Assembly: GCA_000320545.1 (NCBI GenBank)
Contig: ADNK01001927.1
Coordinates: 129,232-193,231 of the forward strand
Direction: 5' to 3'
DNA: 64,000 bases
From: Bigelowiella natans CCMP2755
Lineage: Eukaryota; Cercozoa; Chlorarachniophyceae
The first letter of the stretch is position 1. Each line of letters starts with the position of its first letter. This document shows, piece after piece, positions 1 through 11,007 of the stretch. The notes beneath the pieces are model-generated. The model saw nothing but the letters and a program-made list of their open reading frames with translations, ran no database searches and had not been told where the DNA came from. The translations under genes and the position numbers were made by a program.

Positions 1-557
1 AAACAAAACGATCATGCGGAACGCCGCATCCAACTTCAAAACAAATTGGAGCACAGAGGGAACCAAGGCCATGCACTTGAAAAACCTCAACTTCATGCCT
101 GGCTCTCGGACAACAGGAATCACATTGAAGCTGCCAAGCATTGCCACATCATGGATGCGCGCCACTTGTGGTGTTGGCAATCTTGGAACGTTTCTGCTGT
201 CCAGAGGACAACGCTCAAAACTCGAAGCGACATGCGATGTGTGCAATGCATTGCAAGACATGGACCACGTTCTGCAATGCAGGAAACACGGACCACAGAA
301 ACTCAGATTTGACAAACAACTGACGGCGATCATGGATCGCAATGATGAGACCACGCGTCTCACAACCGCAGAGATAACAAGTCGAGAAGCTGCGCGCAAA
401 GCGCGTCATACTGGACCAAAATGGGATGCATTTTCATGCATGCGCCATGTGACCAAGGAAACAAACAGACACAATTTAAGCGCTGTAGCCGCTGCATTGC
501 ACAGCTACATTGGGATGACCATTGAAATAATTTAAACATTTCATCACATCCGTCTCA
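1..557 (+). mobile_element. 3' end of a non-LTR (LINE-type) retrotransposon, 5' part outside the window
   Basis: The stretch holds the end of a retrotransposon reading frame plus a 22-base trailer that stops at ccgtctca. The last 190 or so bases recur, with substitutions and small indels, at 37609-37809, where the copy ends at the same base and is flanked by a target-site duplication. That comparison fixes the 3' terminus of the family near 556-557. No poly(A) tail follows, which is unlike L1 and resembles clades that end in unique sequence or short repeats. The left end lies beyond the window. Confidence 0.72.
2..535 (+). CDS. C-terminal fragment of a LINE reverse-transcriptase polyprotein
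   Basis: The frame is open from the window edge to the TAA at 533-535, so only the C-terminus is visible. It carries a CxxC-x8-H-x4-C zinc-knuckle signature (CDVCNALQDMDHVLQC), the hallmark of the region after the reverse-transcriptase thumb in many non-LTR retrotransposons. Upstream, the short stretch around ATCGVGNLGTF resembles the conserved run-up to that motif. The same frame, broken by indels, is found at 37612-37790. No catalytic YxDD box is in the window. The protein would act in target-primed reverse transcription. I cannot tell whether the full element is intact. Confidence 0.65.
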   Translation, partial: NKTIMRNAASNFKTNWSTEGTKAMHLKNLNFMPGSRTTGITLKLPSIATSWMRATCGVGNLGTFLLSRGQRSKLEATCDVCNALQDMDHVLQCRKHGPQKLRFDKQLTAIMDRNDETTRLTTAEITSREAARKARHTGPKWDAFSCMRHVTKETNRHNLSAVAAALHSYIGMTIEII

Positions 558-1122
558 CATGTATTGTCACCATGAAGCCTTGTGCATGCAAGTGTTGCAT
601 GTGAAAATGAAAGCATTGTGCTTTACGATGAACAGTTCTGCGTGATCATATTGCATCCATGGAATGGGAGTGATGCGAAGCAAACCGTGCAGCATGGAGA
701 CATTCACTTGGATGCTGTGAATGGCTTGTGTGACAATGGACATGCGTGTGATGAGCATGACGTGCATGATGTGTGCAATGGTCTCAGAGCATGGCCGGTT
801 GCATTCTAGCGAGCAAGCTAGTAGCGTGACCGGTTGCTGTGTTGTGCGTTCAGTCCAGGATGCGATGACCGGATGAATTGGAAGCTGGCTGGCAATGTGG
901 CGTCGCAAGTGGTCTATTGGTCACACAAGGTGATGGCATTGCTAGATTGATCTTCCACACGCAGTTGCATTGTCATGCAAACAAGATCAGCGCAAAATGG
1001 CAGACACAGCAACAAGATGTAATGTGTGTACATGTACACATGTACACACATATATGTCATATTGCATGTCTATCATCAAATAAGATAATTTCATTTAATG
1101 ATTCATTGCATGTGTGAGGATA
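558..1122. other. Non-genic stretch rich in CATG/TGCA words
   Basis: No exon with supported splice sites was found. The sequence is rich in catg, tgca and tgtgtg words. It includes a palindrome-rich run at 1025-1060 made of overlapping acatgt and tgtaca units. The composition matches the islands at 11.0-12.5, 28.3-29.2 and 37.1-38.5 kb. The open frames here have no recognisable motif. Confidence 0.5.
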
Positions 1123-1694
1123 CTATATCCATTGATCTCCATCATCCTCGATTTCTGTGAGGTTTAAGGGGGTTTTCTTGACCAAATCAGGCCTTGCAGC
1201 ATCTCGAAGATCTTCTGCAGTTGTCCTAAGATTGAGTCAATTTATCAATAAATGAAGATTAAACCGTTATTTTGTTGCATCATAATTATGAACGATTTGG
1301 TGACTTAGAATGATGAGTAATATTATGAAACGGATCCAGGTATAATTACTAGTGATAAATAAATCAGAGGTATCATCATTTGCACGACGACTCACATATC
1401 TCTGACTGCCCATTCCAATAAAGCAGCACGTTGTGCTGAGAGGGAATCGAGTACAAAGTCCCTTCTTAATTTTTTCTCTATCCTTTCAGTGTGTCCAGCA
1501 GCCGACGATTGGGAGGAGGGTGATGAAGCTACTTCTGTTGTTGCCGCTGCTGCCTCCTTTTTCTCTATCAAATCGTTACTGTAGCTGCTGTAATTATGTG
1601 AACTACAATTGATCCTTTTTGCAATGGGGCCAATGCCTAATGCCCACTCTGCGGAAATACCCATTCGCCGCAAATACTTGTCTCGACGAATCAT
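1123..1694 (-). CDS. Small two-exon protein of unknown function, about 133 aa
   Basis: Exon 1 (1396-1694) starts with MIRRDKYLRRMG and ends at a strong GTGAGT donor. Exon 2 (1123-1225) follows a CTTAG acceptor and ends at TAG. The split codon joins in phase and the product stays open to EIEDDGDQWI. The protein has a basic, possibly amphipathic N-terminus (RRDKYLRRMGISAEWALGIG), a Ser/Ala-rich middle and an acidic end. I see no known domain. A further exon with a good GTGAGT donor ends near 1809, but its only in-phase join carries a stop just before the ATG, so it would be 5' untranslated. The intron is 170 bp. A small organelle-assembly factor is possible, but nothing proves it. Confidence 0.6.
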
Positions 1695-1909
1695 CTATCA
1701 AGTCAATAAATTATTATCATCGCAGCATTTCTATCAATCATCATTGAAATAATATCTAAGAGCAAAAACTATAGGATTCGAATAAGGAGGCACGTGGGGA
1801 TAATACTCACTGCTGAATTTTCTCAGAAGGTTCATATTGGTTCGCATCTTTAAATAGTGTCAACTCGATATATGTATCATTTTGCCAAGGAATCATTCAC
1901 ACACACACA

Positions 1910-1949
<40 letters not shown>

Positions 1950-2526
1950 GGGGTGTGATAAGTACTCTCAAAGCAGTTTGATTGCCGACTTGACTCCGTA
2001 GCTCATGCCACCTGACCAGATAATGGAGAATTGATGAGGATATGTCATAAACCATGACGATAAATCATGATGACAACAAAAAAAGGAAAAACGGAGCTCA
2101 GTCGAGAGAGATGTTTGCGTAGACTGCTTTCATATATCTGTCTCTTGATATTGTTTGTGTGTTAGTTTGTGTAGGATGATGTTTCCCTCCATATGATTCA
2201 TAGATCTCTTCATGGTGTTCTTTACTACTACCCTCATTTCTCCCTTTTCTTTGTTCAGTTGTATTTATGTAGCATACATAAAGGCGCTACATGATCATAT
2301 AATAAGTACGAAACAACATCACACAACTTGCAACCTCATACCATCTAAATGCCCTTTGCTGGCCTCTTCTCCTCAGCGTATAGGTAAGTGTGTTGTTAAT
2401 GTGAGGATATAGCTTTTCCCACCGTTGATTAGACGGTCTAATATTCGTGGAGGATGGATGGATGGATGGTATTCATGAGAGATAAGAAGAAAGCTGATTA
2501 GATGATATTTTGATCAGATAACAGAA
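1695..2526. other. Intergenic, microsatellite-bearing
   Basis: The spacer separates two minus-strand genes. It contains a possible 5' untranslated exon for the downstream gene near 1810-1860, an (AC)n-(GA)n block at about 1901-1947 and a short ggat tract near 2453-2470. No coding exon with splice support was found. The open frame at 2212-2412 has no coding character that I trust. Confidence 0.5.
1900..1948. repeat. (AC)n-(GA)n compound microsatellite
   Basis: A short CA tract runs directly into an uninterrupted GA tract. It is one of many dinucleotide arrays in this genome and sits between genes. Confidence 0.9.
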
Positions 2527-4048
2527 CTATACGAGCAGGATGAGTAGGAAACAACTCCAAAAATTTACAAATAAAATCGCAAATAATAGACTTGCAGCAG
2601 CGGTACCGTCCTCATCATTATCATCATCATCATCCCCTCACTGCTGCTACTACTACAACAACTACTGCTATTCCACTACTGTAGTAGTAGTAGTACCTAT
2701 CGAATTGATCCGTGATTGACTCATAGGCATCATCACGTTCATACTTCAAGTCCTCATATGACATATCGAAGACAATGCGAGCACCAAGCATGTGTGTATC
2801 TAAATCTTCCTTGTCCCTCCTACATAGTATCGATATAATTACTAATATCTCGTAGTAATAAATGCGAGGTCTACACAGGCAGACGGGTGCTTACTGTTGC
2901 TGTTGTTGTAATTAATACTCAGTTGCGACGATGATGATATGTGATCATCATTCGTTGTATAAGTGAATCATGACATCTACAGCTTGTGATCTTAACTGAA
3001 TCAATCTATCAAATCGTCGTCATCGTTTGTCTTTCTCTACAATTGTTGGCGAAGTAGTAGTATCCATGTCATCATCCAAGATCTACACCCCCCCCCCCTC
3101 TGCTCACTCGCTCACTCACTCACTCACTCACTCACCGAGAGAGACGATTCATGATGGTAGCGTATGCAGAATAATTTCTCTCTGCTATTGTTATTGCTGC
3201 CCGAGTTTGAATGAGCATATCTCTTTCCTTTCTTAGTTCAATTGGATCTTTACGATAATCTCGCTTTTGGCCCAGTACCAACATCTCCTCATTACCTACG
3301 AAGAAGAAGAAGAAGAAGAAGAAGAGAAAGCAAAAAAGAAGAAAAAGAAAAAGCATATGTTTCTTGTTTGGTCTATCCCTTAGTCCTCCTATCTTCCTCC
3401 TCTTTCATTGTTATACTTGGTATTATAAATATTGAAATAGGAGGATAAACAGCAGCACCAGCCGACAGTGATTGAGTGAGTGACAGCTATCTAGCTACCT
3501 TTGGCAAGCGATTCGTTTTTGAGTTGCAATACAACTGGCATTCCTAGCTCAGCGACCTGCATTTAATAGTAGTAGTTGTAGTAAATGTTGTTGTTGTTGT
3601 AATAGTAGCAAAAGGAATAGAAAAGAAGAAAAAAGAAGATATCAACCCCCACCACCAATATCAGCATTATCATCAATGGCAACACAGTGTCACACCATCA
3701 CATCGTTGTCGTTTTCCCCAGTTGTTGTTGTAGTTATTATTAATGTTGTTGTTCATATTCCTATTGGTGCTTCTTCTACTGCTGCTTAATTGTTACGATT
3801 ACATCTTAATATTGCTGAACATACGGTACTGCTGTGTTCGATCAACTGCTATACTGCTATACTGCTATACTGCTAATACTACTGCATACTGCATGCATAT
3901 ACACGATTCCATCATAAGTATGCTACTCACCCCCGGAAGAAGCTGTGCTTTTTCCTCAGAAGGAGAGTAATTCTTCTTCGTCGTTGTCGTGATCGCCATA
4001 GTCGTCACGTTTGTTGCTATGTCCACCACCACCACCAGCAGGATCAAT

Positions 4049-4079
<31 letters not shown>

Positions 4080-5807
4080 GGTGGTGGTGGTAGAGTTTTA
4101 ATCAGGAGCACCATATATTACACATAATCCATTCTTCGATAGATTAGCATAGTAACAACATCATCACCATCATCATTATTATCAATATTATGGTTATCAT
4201 CACGACTATTTTTAGTGATGACATCATCAACGTAAAAGGAAAATTTCTCCGATTTATCATCATTATCATCATCATCATCATCGTCATCGAAAGTTATCAT
4301 AAATCTGCTGCTGCTTTCGTATTTTTACACATTATTTGACAGCGCAACATGTTGCCTCCTCCTCCTCCTCCTCCTCCTTTTACTTACAGCAGCTAATGGT
4401 ACCCGGTTTAGTACCAGCTTAGCCACTAGGAATAATAATTGTGTTTGTTGTGCTACTGACCATCATTCTCTTTTTCACCGCTTGTTCTTGAAACTAGAGC
4501 TTCAGTCTCTTGGAGATGAATGTCGCCTGGTATATATGAATAGACGGCGTGGTGGTATATATATGAAGTAGTGAGTCCTTGTCACAAGGAAGAGGAAAGG
4601 AGAAGAGGAGGGAAAGGCGCTAATATTCTGTGGCAGGATGGTGGTCAGATTATGATCTACTCTTACGATTAACACTCCTACCACTACCACTACTACCACT
4701 ACCAACGGTACTAATACTACTAGTAGAGTACTAGTACAAGTACTGATCTTATCAGTGGGCAGTCAGTGCCTAGTAGTACCTACAATCCTTTTTGTTCCTT
4801 CCCCACCCATGTACCTAAGTAAAAGAGCCACTCGTAAATTTATCATGCTTAGCCCCCACACGCACATCATCATCATACTTCTTCTCATTACATCATTTGA
4901 TCGTAGTCGTTAAATACGTCAGCAAGCGAGCCGAAGTCCCACGGTTTCTTCTTCATATATTGATGCTCTGTGGATGATAATACAGAAGATGAGAATGATG
5001 GAACGAGTTTTGAAAGTCTTCGTCTTCTTCATGCTACCGTCAGGATTAATTGGAGGATGAGGAGGAGGATGATGATGATGATGATGATGATTTGTGCCAG
5101 GTCCTCCATGCTCCTCCTCGTGCTTCCTCCTCTGAATCGTAACGCCAATATCAGCAGGAACGACGCCATAGCGGCCAGCTAGAGGTTCATAGAGCAATGA
5201 CCACCGAATGTTCTTTGTTACTTCATTCTCCCGAATATCTGAATAATCTCCATCGTCATCATCATCATCATCATCATATTCGCTGTTATTTCCCCCGTCG
5301 CTTCTACTGGCAGCACTTGTGAGATTTACGGTTCTTCGCAACGTCCGTGCCATCCCCTTCGTGTCAGTAACTTTGTTTTTCATCTTGTTTTTGAGGAGAA
5401 ACCTATCACCCATTTTCCCAGCAGCAGCAGCAGTACGATTCGTCATATACGTATGTTCAACCACGGGATTTAATTTAAAATAAAATAACAAGAATAAGGC
5501 ATCTGGCACGCGTAGCAATGTTGCCACACCGCCTCCCCCTCCTCCTGCTGCTGTTGCTTGCATTAACCTCATTCTCCTCCTCCTCCTCCTCATCATCAAC
5601 ATCATTTATTCAAGTCGATTATTTAATTCACTGACCCTTTTGGAAAGACGACAGGAGGGTGTGCAGTCTTGGGAGGAATCGTTGGCGGTGATTCGTTCTG
5701 CGTTGAAGCAGGAGGAGGAGGAGGAGGAGGAGGGGGAGAAATTTCAGCATGGGGTTCCCCTTCCGTAGCCGTGGGAGGTCGTGCCAACTTCTGGTGAATC
5801 TGTGAAT
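2527..5807 (-). CDS. Tail-anchored, proline-rich and acidic protein, multi-exon; N-terminus unresolved
   Basis: Exons read on the minus strand: 5636-5807, 5038-5567, 4461-4526, 4388-4425, 3931-4016, 3499-3556, 3136-3295, 2697-2819, 2527-2590. Phases match at every join except 4388 to 4016, where one small exon is probably missing, perhaps in the Asp-rich frame at 4118-4300. The product has a Pro run followed by PPTIPPKTAHPP, an Asp run, a His/Pro tract and charged, mostly helical segments (LVLGQKRDYRKDP, ELRKERDMLIQ). The last exon adds LLFAILFVNFWSCFLLILLV and a stop, so a single hydrophobic segment lies at the extreme C-terminus. That is the layout of a tail-anchored membrane protein with a cytosolic N-terminus. 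No SNARE or other family motif is evident. The start codon must lie above 5807. Confidence 0.6.
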
Positions 5808-5993
5808 CTGAACGATAATACAAACATATCTCTTGAATAATACGGTGAACAATGATATTTAGTCAACAAGCGCTTCGTAAAATAATATACTGACTTGATG
5901 GTGATGATGCCGCTGATGGAAATGATGTTGGTGAAGTAGTGCATAGCATCAAACTCCAGAGCGAAATGGCACTGTAACTACATCCAATCTTAA

Positions 5994-6133
5994 TTATTCT
6001 GTGAAGAAGCGTCGCTGTCGACGTGGGTGAACAACGACCATGTTCCTTGAAGCATTGCCCCCGCCCATTTGCTGCTGTCGTAGGAGATATTCCTTGGCTG
6101 CTGTCTTCGTAACATCGTTTAATTGTTGGAATA
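5994..6133 (-). CDS. Possible exon, minus strand
   Basis: After a CATAG acceptor the frame reads FQQLNDVTKTAAKEYLLRQQ, then a basic stretch (HPRRQRRFFTE) and a stop. It looks coding, with helical, charged sequence. It could be the last exon of a separate minus-strand gene or, through an internal GTCGAC donor, an upstream exon of the tail-anchored protein gene. I cannot choose between these. Confidence 0.33.
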
Positions 6134-6254
6134 CTATGTTTTAATTTTGAGACAAACTTGCTAGCTTTCGGGTTGAGGAAGCTAGAGTGTGCAGGGCTGA
6201 GAATCGGAGCAAAATGGTGAATGGCGACCCAGCATGTGAAAGCAGCAAGTGCTA

Positions 6255-6362
6255 CTACTACTGCAGTGACTGTGTGGCTGCGGAGGCCTGAGATCGTAGG
6301 AGTAACTGCTACTACTGCAGTGACTGTGTGGCTGCGGAGGCCTGAGAGATCGTAGGAGTAGC
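6255..6362. repeat. Tandem duplication, 54-bp unit x2
   Basis: Two head-to-tail copies begin with ctactactgcagtgactg and run through ctgcggaggcctgag to cgtaggagta. They differ by a two-base insertion. The period is 54 bp. Confidence 0.88.
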
Positions 6363-7123
6363 AAAAGATTCCTTAGTCGCGTTATTTTGTTCTAACATTG
6401 GGGAGAGTGAATGAATATTGTCTTTGGGGAGGCACGAAGTTTGAAATCATTGCAGCCTTCTTCGCCTCCCCTTTCTCCCTATCTATTTACCTCTGTTTCT
6501 CTGCCTTCTTTCACCAAAACGGAACATTATTGTCGTTTACATGATCGACAGATCCGCCTCGCCATCCCACGTCTTCTTAGTTATGTTCTTCTTCTGTTAC
6601 TGCTCCTCACCCACATACTGATCAGCATTCGTGATTGTTGATGAGTTGATACTCGTGGGTCGGTCGCCATCCATCATCGTTATCTAGTCGTCGGTGGAGA
6701 GAACAGAAGAGAAGAAAATGATATTATCATCGTCATCGGCTACGATATTTATCGCTTAGAAAATAATCTAGATTAGACTATGGAGAATACTAGATCATAG
6801 GATGTATTGTCGTAATAAAATAGATTACAAAAACCTACAAAAACAACAAGAACAACAACAATACAAAGCACATACAACCACGCTACCCCCTCCAACCACT
6901 CCACAACTCCACAGATAGAGCTAACGCATACGATCGATTTCATTGATTCAGTGGTGTCGGGGTCCAAGGGTAGGGAGTTCATCAGATGTACACACGGCCA
7001 TAGTTGTGCGACCTTTTATTATTTCCACAATGATAATCTCTTGAGCTCTATCTGCAGAGACTAGCTCTGCTGCTACTACTACCACCACTACCACAACTAC
7101 TGTTATTACTGCTACTACTGCTG

Positions 7124-7155
<32 letters not shown>

Positions 7156-7690
7156 GCTACTACTGCTACTACTGCTACTACTGCTACTACTGCTACTACT
7201 ACTACTAATAATAATAATGATAATAATCACTGTAAAATTTTAGTACCTCTTTTCCAAGAAACAGCAGTGTATTGATTCCAGTGTCTAGAGGTAGTAGTAG
7301 GATTTAGTACATGTGTTATATCGATGAGAAGTGTATTATCCAATTATCATGTTTGTGGGGGGGAGTGCGTTCGTCATAATCATTATCATCATCATCATCA
7401 TCATCATCATCTTGGTTATATTTGTTGTTGTCATCATCCCTAAGGTCTCAACAAGCATGTTCTTTTCTGTAAACAAACTCGGTCGAGTACAATCTCGTCA
7501 ATTCCGCTCTAAAATTTTTTGGCTCACGGAATCAATGGGTGGTTTCAAACCAGGAACAACGTAATAATAGTAGCAGCTACAGTTAGCAGCGGCTGTAGCA
7601 GTCTTTATTTTCATTTGTAGGGTAGTACAACTATCATCATCAGTACATAGCACACGAATAATGATGATGATAATGATGATGGTGGTGGTC
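6363..7690. other. Unresolved region with candidate exons and trinucleotide arrays
   Basis: Several short frames look coding but cannot be joined. On the minus strand, 6932-6982 would start MNSLPLDPDTTESMKSI and end at a GTATGC donor. On the plus strand, 7450-7561 reads MFFSVNKLGRVQ and on to ESMGGFKPGTT, and the reverse strand of the same stretch is also open. A (CTA)n array fills 7130-7205 and a (TCA)n array 7380-7412. I make no gene call here. Confidence 0.35.
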
Positions 7691-8443
7691 ATGATGATGA
7701 TAATAACCATCTGCAAACTTGCTACCGAAGAACTTATACGCTCCATGTTATCCTGATTCGGTCATTTCTCTCCTTTCCTTCCCTCCCCCTCCCTTCCCAT
7801 GCAGGAATATGGACCTCCTTCAAGAAGAAGCTGATCGTCACGAAAGAGTAAGAGATAAGAGATCTGATTTTCGTTCTCCAATATGGCTTCAAGATGTTGT
7901 ATGGTGTTTAGATTAAATGTTTTCACTAGCGTATGAATGCTAGACAATCCAGCTGAAACAATAATATCTGGTACAGGAAGGAGGATTTATTTCACCCATC
8001 ATCATCATTATCATCATCATCATCATCATCATCTGTCGCACTCCCATCACCAATTTTGCATTATTAGCTGTTGTTGGCTGCATGTAGACTGGAATTGTCA
8101 CCATTATCAACGGACTGCTGCCTTATACGTATGTCATCATCACAGATCAAGTCGTTCTTGAATTCCACGACATTCGTTCGTAGCGGCACGAGTGTGTTCA
8201 AAAAGGTAGTACGTGGGAGTCTCAGCACCAGTAGTAGCATTGAATATTGTGTGGGCAGTAGTGGTAGTAGTTTTATAATTAGCTCTCATATTGATGTACC
8301 GTACTTTTCCTGTGCGATTTGCGTTATTTGGTCCATTTCTGGATGTTCTTAGACGATAATTACAACAAATTATCACCTTCATTATAATAAGAGATTTTGT
8401 GATGCAATGATGTTCTTTTGCGTGTTTTGTGGGTGAGTGAGAA

Positions 8444-8495
<52 letters not shown>

Positions 8496-8953
8496 AGAGA
8501 GTATGTGTGATTTTGATAAGAAACATGTACAAGTATGCATCACTACAAGAATATATGACAAATTCAACTTGGCAAATGATGATGATGATGATGATGATCG
8601 AATTAGTGTTTTTGGCCATTGCTGAGATTCATGGACGTCGAGGAGGCTTTTGAAATGTAATATGATGTGAAACACTGTCAGCAGTTCTTTACAGAATCGT
8701 CATGATGCAGTATGCATGGAGAGCTACTATATATACTACTTTTGAATAAGATAAAACTAGACGTATAAGATGATGATGATGATGATCATCCATCTCTATC
8801 TTATAGCAGTAGCAATGATTGAAATCATCATCATCGTCATGGTATTTATTTCAATCGTCATTCTTCTCCTCCTTCCTAACTCCTCTCTAAGGTTAAGAAA
8901 ATGGAACGATGCTGAAGAATTTTGCAAGGTATCAGTAACACCACCACCACCAA

Positions 8954-8986
<33 letters not shown>

Positions 8987-9311
8987 CTCCTATATGGAGA
9001 AGATAGATTATGAAAACAATTCTTCGCTCGATGCTATCACGACTGGCCACTACTGGTAATTACTGTTAGCAGCACTGAGTAATAATTCTTGAAATGATGA
9101 TAATTAGGGCTTGGATGCTGCAACCCGATGGGGGTTGTTGGCCTCCTCCTCCTCCTCCTCCTCTTTTGATCACTGTGACAAAACGAGAAAAAGAGGAAAA
9201 GAGGAGGATACTGATGAATTAGAAAGAAAACAGACAACTGGTGCAGCGATTACTGCTGATACAACTATTGCCTCTGCGGCAATAAAACCTGAGGCCGCAG
9301 AGACGCTTTCG

Positions 9312-9344
<33 letters not shown>

Positions 9345-9748
9345 AACATTGCCATCATATTATGACCACATTATTAGACACACACATAATAATAGACAAC
9401 ACATAGTAATGGTGGTAGCGGCAATGGATATAATACAAGGATTGATTGTTTCGATCTCCTCCTTCTCATCACCATCATTAATCTACCCCCTCTAACTGTC
9501 CTTTTGTCCATGTCTATTCTTAGATCTCTAAAGATAGAATTTTGGAAGGAGCAGGGCAAGAGCTTCGGAAAATACTACAACTCGAAGAGAAATTCTTTGA
9601 GGAAAATGACAGGAACCATTCCTCCCTTCTTGGAGATATCCTTATCAACAAGGAACAGCCTAATTTAAGCTTGAGCACCGTTTGTGGTGTAGAATCAGAT
9701 GACTCCATTGATAATTATGTGCTACTGCAAGACATCCAAGGTTACGAC

Positions 9749-9813
<65 letters not shown>

Positions 9814-10188
9814 TGCCAAAGATGTCATTAGAGATTGAGAATATTACGGCTGATTTAGAACACGATACAGTACAACACACACAGTGATGATCATCAATCC
9901 TATCATCATAACTTCTACGTACTTACGTTCATACGTACTACTTACTGCTGTAATAATTCAGATGAAAGACCTGTCTTAAGCCCCAACAACACGACATTAG
10001 GAGAGGGGTACTACTACTACTACAACTACCACATCGTTGTTTTGTGGTGATTGCTTAGAATTTATCATGCGCTACCAACTACTACTACTTCTAAGAATAA
10101 TAATAATAATAGTATTACTATTACTATCTATTGGCAAAATGATGTCGATGAGTTGCTCAGTCACTTCGCCTACTTATTACAATAACCA

Positions 10189-10230
<42 letters not shown>

Positions 10231-11007
10231 TGGCCACATGCACCACACGCTGATTATAATTCCCTTTGCTGCTGCTGCTGCTATTATGTATGTCTGTCTT
10301 CAAACAAACCAGAGATCTACCTGACCTTTTGAGAGACAAGGAGGTTGTAGTAGTAGTAGTAGGAGGAGTAGTAGGAGATAATGAGATTTTATGATATTAT
10401 TGTATAAGTAGCTGCTGCTAGAATTGCTACGTGTGCCTTTATTTGGTGTAATAAAAGCAAAGAGTGGTAAATCATTTCGTTGAAAAGATGGTGTTAAAAA
10501 ATTTCTATTATCTACGAATACTTTAACGACTAGTATGTATCCAATCATTTCCCTGCTTATGGTTCAGGGTTATTGTTACTTTCCTTTTACTTCTTCTGCA
10601 TTTCTCATCGATGATTGGGCATATTATTACTTCCCTTTTACTTCCACATAACGCATCATCTTTTCTTATGGATTGTGAATTGTTGTGTCTATTACTTTCC
10701 TTTTACTTCTCATGATCAGTGGAAGATTCAGGCTATCGTATATAGCCTCATCGGGCTGGATGGTAACCACATTATCGGTAAACAAGCAGGAGGAAAACCA
10801 GAAGAAAAAGAAGGAGAAGAAGCAGAACCTGAGCCTCGCATTATCACAACTGTTTGGAAGCACTTCATAGAACTCAGTGCCACTGTGAACGCTAGGGATG
10901 GCATCACCTCGGATTTTCGTATATCCAAATGGGAGACTGCGAGGCCTGAGGAGGATGTTTTCGCAAAGTATTCGTCGATGACGAATGAAGATGAGAATGA
11001 ATCGTAG
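7691..11007 (+). CDS. Multi-exon gene of unknown function, partly resolved
   Basis: Exons 7691-7746, 7805-7847, 8146-8205, 8607-8656, 8892-8928 and 9524-9740 join in phase. Together they read KLATEELIRSM, MDLLQEEADRHER, FLNSTTFVRSGTSVFKK, MDVEEAFEM, LRKWNDAEEFCK, then a helical stretch (LRKILQLEEKFFEENDRN). The acceptor at 7804 has a long pyrimidine tract. Small exons probably follow near 10301-10345 and 10489-10531, and the last exon is 10720-11007 (WKIQAIVYSLIGLDGN to MTNEDENES and TAG). Joins between 9740 and 10720 are not settled. The start is the in-frame ATG at 7691, but an upstream exon is possible. The protein is mostly helical with an acidic end. I recognise no family. Confidence 0.5.
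9751..9812. repeat. (CA)n-(TA)n compound microsatellite
   Basis: A CA array runs straight into a TA array just after a probable exon end. The same CA-TA order recurs at 33250-33312 inside another intron. Confidence 0.9.

Noticed and set aside
7048-7230. Open frame of almost pure serine on the minus strand.
   Set aside because: It is a direct readout of a CTA/CTG trinucleotide array with no splice or start support.
7510-7528. A 19-base GT...AG segment that would join two good-looking minus-strand frames, like the mini-introns of chlorarachniophyte nucleomorphs.
   Set aside because: Introns confirmed by phase in this window are tens to hundreds of bases, the plus strand is also open here, and a short GT...AG match is expected by chance.
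7762-7947. Minus-strand frame SSIHTLVKTFNLNTIQHLEA that looks coding and has a TTTCAG acceptor.
   Set aside because: The plus-strand exon 7805-7847 has the better acceptor and joins in phase to four neighbours; the minus frame joins nothing.
8382-8675. Overlapping open frames rich in Leu-Ser repeats on the minus strand.
   Set aside because: They translate a GA microsatellite; the supported exon in this area is on the plus strand (8607-8656).
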